A stretch of 64,000 bases of DNA from the NCBI GenBank assembly GCA_964020155.1, contig OZ026560.1, positions 1,831,501-1,895,500 on the forward strand. Reading direction: 5' to 3'. Numbering within the stretch: the stretch's first letter is position 1; each line of letters opens with the position of its first letter. Positions 1 to 11,370 of the stretch are shown in pieces. Source of the DNA: Chondrilla cf. caribensis (lineage: Eukaryota; Porifera; Demospongiae; Chondrillida; Chondrillidae). The notes beneath the pieces are model-generated. The model had not been told where the DNA came from, ran no database searches, and saw nothing but the letters and a program-made list of their open reading frames with translations. Position numbers and translations under genes: made by a program.

Positions 1-1016
1 AATTAATTCAGACTATACAGCGGGTGCTTTGTGTGGTCCACCCCTGCGGATGGGTGTGGTTGGTGGTGTGGCAGTGTTGGTTATTATAGGTTGTTGGGGT
101 TCAATAGGACCACCGTGGTGCTCATTCACACCAGTCGGGTGGTGGTTCTAGTTTTCTTTTGTAGCAGAGTTGTCTCTGCTGAGGTTGTGTCTCCCGTTCA
201 GCCATAGATATCAGATTAGCACACTGGTGCATGCAAAGTGCCCTCAATACTAGTCTAGTCCCCAGACCCACAAATGTCCCCTACCAAAAGTGGGTCTGGT
301 GAGAATGGGACAGTTTGCTTGGCCCTCATCTCAAATGTTGGATAACTTGACGACATTAAACTTCAGTGTACCAAGGGTGAAGGAGTCTTTTGAAGGTTGA
401 AATAGATAGATCCATTTCCCAAAAGTACAGAAATGAACCAAAAGGTAGTCTTGTTCCACTACCATGTACTTTCTTCTCCTGTGCAATAAGTACAATGTCA
501 TCATCAGATGATATTGGTTCATAGGGCCAAGCAAACTGCCCTACTGTCACCAGATTCACTTTCCGTAGGTGACACTTGTGGGTCTGGTGAGGACACCACC
601 TAAATACTGGACCAGTCCCTAGAACACTTGAGTACTAGTTGAATATCTCCAGATCAGCCTTCCATGTTGTCCAGCTGACTATGGTCAGCAGTAGGGTTGT
701 TTATCCATTGTGGGTGGTTGTTTATTGTTTTGGTAGGTGTGTTTTGGTCCTGTGGTTAGGTCCCTCCTTTGATGTTTGTCACTTGGTGATATGCTGCCAC
801 TGTACCAGCAGCTGTGGATGGGTGGATTGTTGAGGTGGGGGGTTGTGGTGGTTGTAGGGGGAGATTCTCAGCTCCATGCAACATGCCTCCTTATCTAAAG
901 GAATTTCAAGAACAATAAATGCAGCTTTAGTAAATAGATGTTTAAAATGATGTGATAACCAATTTGAGAGTATCAATCTATATACTGATACATGTTATGA
1001 TCATTAAAATAATTGA
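1..1016. other. GT-rich non-coding DNA with foldback repeats
   Basis: No gene is supported here; the short open frames are not family-like and overlap on both strands. The sequence is rich in GGT/GTGG words (25-180 and 640-850). The only clear structure is the inverted-repeat element at 261-584, listed separately. Confidence 0.5.
287..562. repeat. Foldback element with 40-bp arms
   Basis: Bases 287-326 and 523-562 are near-perfect reverse complements of each other; both contain the word CAGTTTGCTTGGCCC or its complement. About 196 bp lie between them. A second small hairpin (CCAGACCCA at 262-270, TGGGTCTGG at 291-299) sits at the left edge, and the same TGGGTCTGG word recurs near 576. This looks like a MITE or other non-autonomous foldback element. 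No coding capacity is seen. Confidence 0.6.
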
Positions 1017-2371
1017 TTATAGTATGTTTTCCTGCCATGGAACTTTGCCGTCAAGGGAGATAAAGTAGTCAGCAAAATTATCCCGAAGTTGGGAAGCTGT
1101 TTGTGTGTAGCAATTTGCACCAGTTCTGGCAATAGGTGTCATGCCAGTAGACTGATCAGCAGTGTTCCTCCATTGTCCAAGTGTTATCTGACCGAGCCTA
1201 TCTTCAGAATCAACATATTGATTTGGACAATAAGTCCTCCTTGCTGGTGACATATGGGACTCTCCCACCTTGAGAAAATTATGCAGGCAGCAGGTTGCTT
1301 TCACTAATGCCTCTACCTTGTTAGGTTGAGCATGTATAGGCCTCCTGTAGATCCCCCATCTAGCAGCCAAAATGCCAAATGCATTTTCAATTGTTCTCCG
1401 TGCTCGTGATAGCCTGTAATTGAATACTCTTTTCTTGTCATTCAAAAATCTACCAGGGTATGGCCTCAACATGTACGTCTTTAATGGGAAAGCCTCATCA
1501 CCTACAAATAGATATGGAGATTTCAAGGTGGAAGACACTTGACTGGGAGGTGGTATGTGAAGTTGGTTATTGTCCATTGCCTTTCCAAATGATGAATTTG
1601 AGAAAACGCCTGCATCACTGTGGCAACCATTGTCACCAATATCGACAAAAGTGAAGTTATAGTTAGCATCGCAAATGGCTAGTAGAACAATACTATGAGT
1701 TCCTTTATAGTTATAATATTCTGAGCCTGCGTTGTTTGGTGCCCTAATAACTACATGTTTTCCATCAATGGCACCAACACAGTTGGGGAAATTCCAAAGG
1801 TTCTCAAAATCTGCGCTAATTCGTCTCCAATCTTCTTCCTTCTGGGGTGGATGTAAATACACAGGCATCAATGCTTTCCAGATGGCATCACAGGTATTGC
1901 CAATTATCTCACACACTGTAGAATGACCAACTCTATAGCTGAATGAGATTGTCTGCATGGAATCACCAGTAGCTAGGTACCTATATAGTAAATATATATA
2001 TATATATAATTATAGTATGGTACGTAGAGGAGAAAATTATTATAATGGAGTTAAGGCATGAATTCATGCATGTAGCTGTTAGGATACCTCAATGTAATGG
2101 CCAGTCTTTCTCCAGGTGATATTGCCTTTCGATAGTTGGTATTCTGCAAAGTAATTTGAGGTCCTACAAGCCGTAGCAACCTATCGTATTGCTCTGGTCC
2201 CATTCTAAAATACTTAACGAAGCTCTCTCGATCTTGCAGTCTCATCTCTTGCACTAACCGATGATATTCACCAAACCTCACCCTCCTTTTAAAAATTGGT
2301 CGAACCCAATGTCTTCTACTGCGTTTTCTTCTCCTTTTCAACAGTAGGAGTGCCAAGATTTGCACTTGCAA
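1017..2371 (-). CDS. Harbinger (PIF/HARBI1-type) DDE transposase, two exons
   Basis: Exons 2371-2088 and 1980-1017 join in frame across a 107-bp GT-AG intron (AG|G makes an Arg codon). The 5' exon carries a basic stretch (KRRRKRSRRHW) and the N-terminal helical region typical of HARBI1-like proteins. The second exon carries the DDE nuclease domain: GAIDGKHV with the first catalytic Asp, then ICDANYNF and DIGDNGCHSDAGVF, then GDEAFPL and the RARRTIENAFGILAARW block. These features are classic for the DDE_Tnp_4 family, which cuts and pastes Harbinger DNA transposons and is about 350-400 residues long. No ATG opens the first exon: the frame begins after a TAG, and the first in-frame ATG is at 2245. 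So an upstream exon is missing or the start is lost. A domesticated HARBI1 gene is possible, but the Harbinger-like terminus near 3551 favours a transposon copy. Confidence 0.85.
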
Positions 2372-2497
2372 GATGAGTGTGCAATACTAAATAGCGTTTT
2401 AAATAAACGTTACTATAAGTGTATGAAAATATAGAGCTTTGAATAGTCTAAACTTACTAAAACATCGTCCTCTAGGATATACCTTACCATCGCACTG

Positions 2498-3427
2498 GTG
2501 CAAATTGCTACACACTGCTCCCAGTTATGGAGGCCTTATCAAATCAAAGACATCATCACACTTGAGAATGTACAACGCAGGGCCACTAAATTTATCACAA
2601 ATGATTACGTTTCCGATTACAAATCAAGACTTCTGCAACTGCACCTTCTCCCGCTTATGTATCAATATGAATTACAAGATCTACTATATTTAATTAAATG
2701 CCTACAAATTCAACCAGACAATATTAACATTCACGACCACATCAACTTCGTCACCTCGTCAACAAGAAGGAACAACCAAATGCTCAGATATAACTATGCA
2801 CGTACATCAATTACCCGGCACTCCTTCTTCAATCGTGTAGTGAGACTATGGAATGCACTCCAACCAATCAATATTGAGCAACCTTTCACCACAATCAAAT
2901 GCCAAATCATTGAAACATTTTGGTCGAAATTCACCCAAAACTTCGAATCAAACAATGCTTGCACCTACCACTATATTTGTCCATGTCCACAGTGCCGTTT
3001 AATCCCACCTTAAATTGAGTAATTTTGTCACCTGTTCAACTGTAATTCATCAAATCTTTGTACAATATTTTTGGGCCCACAACATACACTTTTGATTTCA
3101 GACTGATTTTCCATTGTAAGCTTAAGGCTAATCCACAATTTAATCGTATACATTTTATATAATTCCATTTGTCCTACATACACTTTTTATTTCCATGCTG
3201 TCTGTATTTGTTTTGAGTCTTGATCTATGCAGTTTAAATCTTTTACTGTATCACAAATCAATCTCATTCTTTCTCATTCATTCCCCTCCTGTCTGTTGTA
3301 ACATATAGGCTGACTCACAAGTTGAGTCCAGTCCTTCAGTCACGATTTGCTAGAGTACCTCATTTCTCATGCCGTAAATTTCTGTATAAATGACTGTAAA
3401 GCATTTTTGAATTGAATTGAATTGAAT
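2498..3427 (+). mobile_element. 5'-truncated non-LTR retrotransposon (LINE) tail
   Basis: An open frame of 171 codons (2498-3013) reads like the extreme C-terminus of Jockey/CR1-type LINE reverse transcriptases, with LENVQRRATKFI, a Leu-rich block, and SFFNRVVRLWNALQP. About 400 bp of 3' UTR follow, ending in a short (ATTGA)n microsatellite at 3406-3427, a common 3' end for this group. The RT catalytic domain and endonuclease are absent, so this is a dead-on-arrival copy. Clade assignment is inference. Confidence 0.75.
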
Positions 3428-3554
3428 CGTCAAAATTGCCGCGCAAACCTTCGGTGTGAATGGTTTTTCGCTAAGAAGAAACGTCGAACGTTGCGTTGCG
3501 AATTCGTTGCGCCATCGTTGCGATTGCGTAACGTCTCGGTGTGAATAGGCCTTA
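3428..3554. mobile_element. Candidate Harbinger terminus
   Basis: The segment ends GGTGTGAATAGGCC followed by TTA. A GGCCTATTCACACC-type terminus with a 3-bp TWA target duplication is what I expect for Harbinger elements, and a transposase gene of that family lies 1.2 kb to the left. A second GGTGTGAATGG word occurs at 3450. The partner left terminus was not found in the window, so the element is incomplete or its other end has diverged. Confidence 0.4.
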
Positions 3555-4133
3555 AGATCAAAGGTGGCTTTGGAGTTTGGTGTAGCTAGTTGTGGTTGTA
3601 TATGGTATTAAAGGTGTCTGAGATTGTCCCAGCAGTGGTTGGGGGAGACTATCTGCAAGGTCACATGTCACATGTACAGTCTTATGCTGGGTGGTTGTAT
3701 GAAGTTTAGATGTTGAGTTTAAATGTAGTTATTAACCGTAATGACTCACCAATGGATGGGGCTGTCAATATCACGGCGGCCATGTTATTGCCACGAGTTC
3801 AGCACTGCAGTCCTTCACCAGATTACATGTCCAGGATAACCATTCCTAGCAACTGCTTGTTCATAGCAACGGTTCATCCACTCTTCAATGTTTGTTGATG
3901 AGAACTCATTCCTGTCTCGCTGTGCTGTTCTTCACGTTTATAAAACTTCCATATTGTCTGTTCAGATGTTTTCTCAGCCCGGTCTTTCTCATCATTGGTT
4001 GGCTTCTTTTTTTTGCTTTCATCCGCTTATTTGAACCCAAAGAGTTTGCCGATAAGTTCTTTGTTCTTAAGTATTTTTCTTTCTGGGTAATACGTACATG
4101 TGATTGAATATTATACAGTTACAGGGTTTACTT

Positions 4134-4213
<80 letters not shown>

Positions 4214-5192
4214 TGTATTATGTGTGCATATACGTTTTTATGTTCTGCATTGTAGTGCTTTGGTCATGTAGGTATGTTAATGTCTTCTGCATGCTTGTCA
4301 CTGTAATAGTTAACATATTCCAATATCTCTTTATCCAACATTACTTGGGGGTGATTTATGGAAGTTTATTTGAATGCTATATACAATTTGTTGTTTTTCA
4401 ATGTTCTCAGCTGTGTTGTCTATCCCACCTTGCTCGGTGGTTAGAGAAGTAGGTGATAATATTATTATGCTCATAACCTCTACTAAATTTAATACTTAAT
4501 ATATTATTATTATTATTATTATTAGATATTACAGTGCTTTGGTAGGGTTTCCCCAAAACAGCACTACACATATAAAAGTAAACGTACATACATAGATAAC
4601 CACTCAGATAAAAATTAAATTAAATAACGAGGACAAACTCCAAGGGAGTGACATAAGACAGTAGCAGGTACATCGAAATCTACAGTTAAAAGGTGGCTAA
4701 ATTAACAGATCTTCCTGCAATATATTTCAATATCTCAGTTGTATTCAACTGTTGTGGTAGTCAGTGGGTTTCCTCGTGATAGCAACCAAATAACGTATGG
4801 ATCAGTGTCTTTGCAGTGTTCACGTGCCGTTTCAGCAATTTGGTTACCAGTTTCAGAGGTACCATTTGTCTTTCCAGAAGATGTCCTACTGCATGCTGCT
4901 CAATGTCAGGTTGTCCTTATTGTTGGTAGACATACATATGCATATTCCCTCCATTCAAAGTCAATATTGGGTTTTACCACTGTCATTCTTCAAATATGCT
5001 CTACATGGTTGATTATAACTCTGGGTTATTCCAGAAGCCATTCTACATGTGCATGCCTCCCTGTTGTTGTGTGTGTGTCTGTCTGTGTCTCTCTCTGTGC
5101 ATATACGTACATATGTACATATATACATAGTAGCATTTTCAGATACATACATGAGTAGATACTGCCTCCTTCTCCTGCTTTCTACTACAAAG
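3555..5192. other. Intergenic DNA with simple repeats
   Basis: No supported gene. It contains a (GT)n tract at 4134-4210, a (TAT)n run at 4501-4523, and otherwise AT-rich unique sequence. The small open frames here have no recognisable domain. Confidence 0.5.
4134..4210. repeat. (GT)n microsatellite
   Basis: An uninterrupted GT dinucleotide run of about 77 bp. Cys/Val-repeat open frames across it are artefacts. Confidence 0.95.
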
Positions 5193-5403
5193 CTTAACTT
5201 GAAGCTCCTCAACAAGATCCAGCCTTCGGAGCAGCCCGAGAACAAATATCAGCATTGGATGGCTCAGTTGTCCACTCAGAAACACCACTTGGGGGAGTCT
5301 GTTTGCACCGGGGCCGGACTGAGGGCTGTGAATGTGGACCGGGTGCTGAACAGGATGGAGACCAAGGTGTGTTTGTTTTGTTTTTGTTTGTTTGTTTGTT
5401 TGT

Positions 5404-5469
<66 letters not shown>

Positions 5470-5476
5470 GCGTGTG

Positions 5477-5547
<71 letters not shown>

Positions 5548-6358
5548 ATTTACGTATCTGTGTGTGATGGTGTGTTTGTATACATATTTGGAAGAGTGTC
5601 GGTGTATGTGTGCCTGTGTGTGTTTGGACGAGTATACGAACATTTGTACATATGTACATACTTGTGGGTGTGGATGTGTCACATTCAACAAAATAAAATT
5701 GACAATGTTATCAGAACAAATTTGTTGTGTACGTGTACCTGCATATGTACATGCTCATGTACATGATTGTGTATGTGCCTTTATAATTGTTGTTAGTGTT
5801 CAGTGTGCATATTGCATGGATGATGTCTGCGTATTGCAACCACTCCCTTGTGCACACACAGGTGGCAAAGGAGAGGATACGAGTGTTGGAGTTTCTCAGG
5901 GCCTACGACAAGCTCCGCTCCTACTGCATGCCAGGTACCTCCTTCAGGAGGCCCTGGACCTCTGTGGCTTCAACTTGACTGAGCCAGAGGCAGCAGCCAT
6001 TGAGGAGAGGTACTGACATACATGTGTACATATAAGTATACGTATGTACTAGTATACAGTGGAACCTGTCTGTAAATACCAACCAAGAAAATAACATGGT
6101 CTCTGTAGACAGGTGGTCTTTATATACTTATATAAAGGTTCACCAGTGACTATGTACTGCTCTCACAAGGACCCATCCTACGTGGACTTCAAGGAGTTCT
6201 CGAATGAGATGGATGCCAATTTCACGGTACCAGGTGTGGAGAAGATGACGACGGTGGACCCACAACCCTACACCCCCACACTCCTCATGGACACCAACAC
6301 ACTCCTGCCAGAGGAGGAACAGATACTGGAAAGGACTCGGCACAGGATAGCGGAGAGG
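5193..6358 (+). CDS. EF-hand-like protein, internal exons (partial, frame-disrupted)
   Basis: Three coding blocks have intron-like borders. Block 5193-5366 follows a pyrimidine tract plus AAAG and ends AAG|GTGTGT; it contains QLSTQKHHLGE and NVDRVLNRMETK. Block 5861 to about 6012 follows CACACAG and contains AKERIRVLEFLRAYDKLRS, then after a frame change EALDLCGFNLTEPEAAAIEE. Block about 6135-6358 contains DPSYVDFKEFSNEMDANF and ends AGG|GTGAGA. The pattern (R-x-FF-xx-D-LRS, then 'ALDLCG', then 'VDFKEF-x-EMD') resembles tandem degenerate EF-hand units in uncharacterised eukaryotic, often flagellar, calcium-binding-like proteins; I cannot name the family. Calcium ligands are not well conserved. 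A one-base frame change near 5935 and a phase mismatch before the third block mean the copy is damaged, wrongly assembled or has exons I missed. First and last exons were not found. Confidence 0.5.
5400..5545. repeat. (GT)n microsatellite in an intron
   Basis: A long GT run with a few GC interruptions around 5464-5478, inside the intron after the 5193-5366 coding block. Poly-Cys-Val and poly-Thr-His frames on the two strands are simple-repeat translations. Confidence 0.95.
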
Positions 6359-6407
6359 GTGAGAGGTGTACTATTGTAGATGTATGTACGTATTTCTGTA
6401 ATTCTGT

Positions 6408-6436
6408 TTGTGTGTGTGTGTGCTGGGTGTGGGTGG

Positions 6437-6488
<52 letters not shown>

Positions 6489-6492
6489 ATGT

Positions 6493-6552
<60 letters not shown>

Positions 6553-6556
6553 ATGT

Positions 6557-6634
<78 letters not shown>
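6408..6634. repeat. (GT)n microsatellite, interrupted
   Basis: About 225 bp of GT dinucleotides with two near-identical GGATGTGTGTGTTT interruptions (6487 and 6551), showing internal duplication of a 64-bp block. It lies just after the third EF-hand-like coding block. Confidence 0.95.
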
Positions 6635-6636
<2 letters not shown>

Positions 6637-7190
6637 TTAGTTTGTTGGGAGAAACCTACTGTGACAGCCCTGGTTCTGTGGCTCCCTTGTCTGCTGTAGT
6701 TCGATGCATCGATAAAATTGTTAATTCATGTAATGACTTAATACACAAAATAATAGAAAAACACAATGCAAAATACATATCAAATAATATATACGTTATA
6801 TACACATTTTGAGTGTGGTCTCGAGGGCATTGTTGGGTGCTATCAGTCTGGAAGGGATGACATGGTCTTGAGGGGATCATCGGGTCTTGTCTTGAGGGTA
6901 TCACGGCATGGTCTTGATGACATCATTGGGTGGGGTGTTGAGGGCATCTATTGACATCAGCACCACGATCGATTAAATACAAAAAATATCAATGTATCCT
7001 CTTCCGTAATCCTAGCTCCAGCGATGTGCATCCATAAACACAAGGATGAGAAGCGCGTGATTCGTGTTATGACGTCGTAATAAAATGGAGGCATAGGAAG
7101 AAGTTGTCTGTAGAGAAACTGTAGACTAAACCATAGACACTCTAAACTGAACTACGTCACGGTCAGCGTTATACGTTATCTACTAATACG
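6635..7190. promoter_or_regulatory. Intergenic region upstream of the HMG20-type gene
   Basis: Imperfect repeats of GGTCTTGAGGG(C/T)ATCA type occupy 6820-6955. Nearer the gene, TGACGTC at 7069-7075 is a perfect cAMP-response-element core, and ACGTCACGGTCA follows at 7153. These are candidate promoter elements for the gene starting at 7191. No TATA box is evident. Confidence 0.35.
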
Positions 7191-10154
7191 ATGGATATCA
7201 GCGTTAGTATGGAAAGTGTTCCAAGTAAAGTAAGAATATGCATACTACAACGGAATGTCTGTGCTAGTGGGCTAAGATTTATTCACCCTACTTTATTACA
7301 CTTTTAGAGACCCCGAGGACGTCCAAAGGGATCAGCTAAGAGGGTAGCGAAGTTAGTTAAAGACCCTAATGCTCCAAAAAGACCGGCAACGGCGTACCTT
7401 TTATTCTGTCAAGAACAAAGAGAAAAGATGAAGCAACACTATCCAAATTTAAATTTCTCAGAGCTTACTCGAGAGCTTGGATATAAATGGAGTGAAATGC
7501 CACATGAAGAAAAAAAGGTATTTCGATTCTATATTCTTGGAATCTGGTAATAGACTCTTCTTGTGCTCCCCTGCTGCTGCATCTTCATGCTACCAAACCT
7601 CCTGCAAGCCATAGACTGACTGTGTAAATTGGATGGGACACATGCGTAGATAACAATAAGCCCAATCTGTACTAGCCTTGAATTGTGGCACTCTAGATCC
7701 TTGCCACAGTCAAGAATACATGAATGTACCTCAAGTAAAGCAAGATCAGGACACAGCTGACAAAAGGTTAAGCAAAGAGACCCCATAATCTGACCTGTAC
7801 ATGAGGTCCAAATGTCCTACCTTCCTTCTCTAATTATGAATATTTGCTACAAAATTATTCACACTCTTGCTTTACTTGTTGAGTTGAGTTTTCAGATTAA
7901 TCTACCAATGCTGTTGTACGTATATCGACTAATTGACTTAAGGGCTACGTATATGGTCAAACCTTGATAATCTAATACCAAGTGGGCAGCTGATGAGATG
8001 TCAAATGACATAGGCTTTAGAGTATGTCATTGGGTTATACTGTTGTATTGGAGTGAGGCCTCCACAATCTAACATCCTTTGTAATCCAACCACTTTCCAT
8101 GGTACAGTCAGCATTATAACCCCTGTTGTAAACTCCATAATCTGACATGTTACTGGCAGCCCGTTTGGTATTGGAATATCAAGGTTCTTCTCTATGTTGG
8201 GTTATGGTCGCTCCAATGTACTAGTATGCACTTACCTCATAGTTGACATGCTACAGTAGAACTTATGAATTTTCTTAGATAGTATGTATATCTGGTCTTA
8301 ACCATTGAAACAATGAGTGTGATCTTTCAACAGAAATATATCGAAGAAGCTGAGAGACAAAGAGAGAAATATTTGAGGGATTTTGATGAATATCAAAAGA
8401 GTGAATCTTATAAGCAGTTCATGAAGAGTAAATTTGAAGGTAAGCTAGTATGTTTACTGAGCATTGCAGTATACTGTATTGATAAGTGAGTAAATAATAC
8501 AAACATATCTTGTTTCCAAAGTTGAAATCCAACATGAATCTGCCCTTCAAGGTGAATATACTGGATATATTCCAGCTCAATTTACACATGAGGAACTTGA
8601 TAAACCTCTCAAGAAGGATAACGGCCCAGATGAGCATCCATGTGATTCCTCAGACTCCACCACAATCTTCACTCAAGGGTTCTTGGAACAGAGTAAAGGT
8701 ATGTATCGTAGTCAAATCCATGTTTAGTACTCTGTTACTCACATGTTAGTTGTGCTAATGCTGGTGAACTGTCACCATGCTACTCCCTGAGAAGTAAGAT
8801 GTACCCAATACATGATATTCTCCTATTTCTTACTGTGGAGCCTACTTTTGCTTAAGTTGTAGCTGCTATAATATCTTTACATTGATTTCCAAAAATATGG
8901 TTATGGTAAGACGGTGGATACATATGTTCCATCCATTGTACATAGGCTAACTCTGGTCACATGCTTAGCAACTAGGCCTAAATCAGGGTAACTTCTGATA
9001 TTAATCAATAAAATAATCCCAGTAACTTGGTCATGGTCCCATTTTGGATTTTAAAGGCTGATATCCCTTGGGTAAATTTGTTTGAATGTGACTTACTGAG
9101 CATAGTGGCAACCAGACCTGCCGGGCACAGTGAGTTCCTGAAAACTCCTCGATTTGAAAAACTGTTCCTGACAGTGGTAGTGCTGAGCAATGGTATGGAT
9201 ATAGTGAATATCGTGCTAGCCAAATTACTCTTGTGTTGATGACAGTACACTGGACCCAATCACAACAGAGGCAGCATACCACCCCATAATATAAACCCCA
9301 GCACTATGGATACATAGCTACCATGTGCTTCCCGGTCACACTCAAGCCCGAGTGTTTTCATGACGAGAGTTGACCCAAACTCCCTTTAGTGATTCCTATG
9401 TTTCGCCATTTTCTTTCCGCCATTCTACCTGTATAGATTGTATTACAATTCCATGCATATTTATAACCCTATTAATCATGAAGTTTCCATTTTACACTCA
9501 ACTTTGAAATTTTTATTCACCACTCTTAAATTGGATCATTTCAATTTGTTCGATTTGTTGTGTTGTGTTTTTGTGGATTTTATCATTTGTTATTGGAAAA
9601 TAAACTATCGCGATACTGTTGATTACCAGTACTACTGCCTGAACAACTACCGTGATGGTGAAAAAGCCACTCATCCCCAGATATTAGATTCCCATTCATC
9701 AAACTTTGCTATTTTGTGTATGTATGAATCTGAATGTAAGGCCATACATAAACACAGATGACCTTGATATCCTTCTTTTGATGTCTGTACACATACAGCA
9801 CTAGAAGAGGAGCTGAAGCAATTGCGCCAAACAAGTGATGAGCTTGAAGAGTCCAATTCACTGCTAAGCCATCATATCGATGATCTTAAAGGTAGCATTA
9901 AGGTGTTGGAAGACGAAATAGTGGAACAACAATCTAAGAATGAAGTTGTTAAAACACACTTGGACACTATTAAGGTCAACCTTGTCACTGTCTTGCAGAA
10001 TCACCCATTAGCAACATTTCCCCATGTCCTCAGCGTTGGCAATGTTGAGGAGTACCTTCAAGAACTGAAATCCCTGTGGCAGAAGGAACCTGATAGATAC
10101 CATGAAGTTGTTCAAAGAGTGAAAGATGTAATTTTAGGTCTGCAGGGACTTTGA
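7191..10154 (+). CDS. HMG-box protein of the HMG20A/HMG20B type
   Basis: Five exons, all in phase: 7191-7229, 7308-7517, 8334-8439, 8522-8698, 9799-10154 (295 residues; the human paralogues are about 317-347). Exon 2 has an AT-hook-like RPRGRPKG followed by a single HMG box (DPNAPKRPATAYLFCQEQRE, then NLNFSELTRELGYKWSEMP) that continues into exon 3 (EEAERQREKYLRDFDEYQKS). The last exon encodes a coiled coil (residues about 180-225) and the short C-terminal helical region of the HMG20 family. HMG20 proteins bind DNA without strict sequence preference. HMG20B (BRAF35) is part of the LSD1-CoREST histone demethylase complex, and HMG20A (iBRAF) can antagonise it; the coiled coil mediates these contacts. 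The single copy here cannot be assigned to A or B and is probably the pre-duplication orthologue. The ATG at 7191 has G at +4. It is tail-to-tail with GCAT. Confidence 0.9.
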
Positions 10155-11370
10155 GATATACGTATGTAATACATTTGCACAAATGCCAACTGATTATTTG
10201 ATTCTAATTATTATCTTACTGATAACTGAACCATCCCCTCCATGCTCTTAATAAGTTGTTAAATTCAATTTTGAATTTAGAAAAGACACTAGGTGTACAC
10301 ACATGTATGCATGCTCACACTGTTGTGGTTACATCATACGTACATGTTCACTGCATGTAGTAGACCTACACATGCATGCATTCTGTAAACATGTACAGCT
10401 TGTACATGTAGTATGTAGCTACGTATAATAGTTATTTCATCAATTTTAACAGAAGCAAATTCCTTTCAATTGAGGATTAATGTACATACATATAATACTA
10501 TAAGTAGTATATACATCACTTTCATATAAAGAGGTACTTGCAATTGGTTATGTTTTTACTACACTTCAATGGAGCTAAGAGAATCGGCAATAATAGTAGG
10601 ATCTCTGTGGACTATTTCCTCTATTGTGTTATTGTGTGGGAACAAAATGGAGGATAAGGGTCTGGCTAAGTGAGACTAGGATCATGCATGTACAGCGAAA
10701 CCTCTTCTCAATGACACTCTGCATGGAGAGAGGATATATACCTCTATAATGAGGACACTTGGCTATGCCCCTTTGTATTTGATAGAGTCTTACTCAACTT
10801 CTGGTACTTAATTATTATTCATGTCCAGCTAGAAGTCTCATCAAGAGAAATGAAGGACACCTTATTAACAAACTGTACACAACTGAAAATGACATCCATG
10901 CATCAAAAATGGTATATACATGCAATATCACATGTTGTATACATATATGAACAGATTACCATCCTACATGGTTACAGAATTACAAGACTAGTAATAGATT
11001 GTACCACCACACTGCTTTCACCACCAAGCTGGAATATGCTACCTCAATATAATGTACATGATTACGATAACTACATCGGTGAGAATTCCATAATAATATT
11101 ATTCACATAGAAATATTATTATGTTCAAAGTGTGTGGTGTACATGTCTGTGTAATCAAGCGTGCTCATATTTATATCTGTCAATATACACATACATGTAC
11201 ATATGCACACATGACATTGTGTGTTTACGAAATTTGGGCACAGAGAGGAATATTATTTTAAAATTCCGATATAAGGTATATTCACTGTTCTTAATAATGT
11301 TCAAGGCATACTATAACAATTATTACACTCAAAAATGTAATCATTATCTCTAAACGTGTGCATTTCCTAT
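10155..11370. other. Intergenic DNA between convergent genes
   Basis: The 3' flanks of the HMG20-type and GCAT genes. AT-rich, with many ACATGTAC/GTACAT words. An ACAGCGAAACCTCTTC word at 10692 resembles one end of the pogo/mariner-like MITEs seen elsewhere in the window, but no partner end was found. No gene seen. Confidence 0.5.

Noticed and set aside
5139..5691. Long poly-Cys/Val and Thr/His open frames over the GT tracts (also near 4138, 6380, 13292 and 57114)
   Set aside because: They are translations of (GT)n/(CA)n repeats, open in several frames on both strands, with no non-repeat domain.
7529..7786. 85-codon minus-strand frame in HMG20 intron 2
   Set aside because: Intronic, no family resemblance, no splice context.
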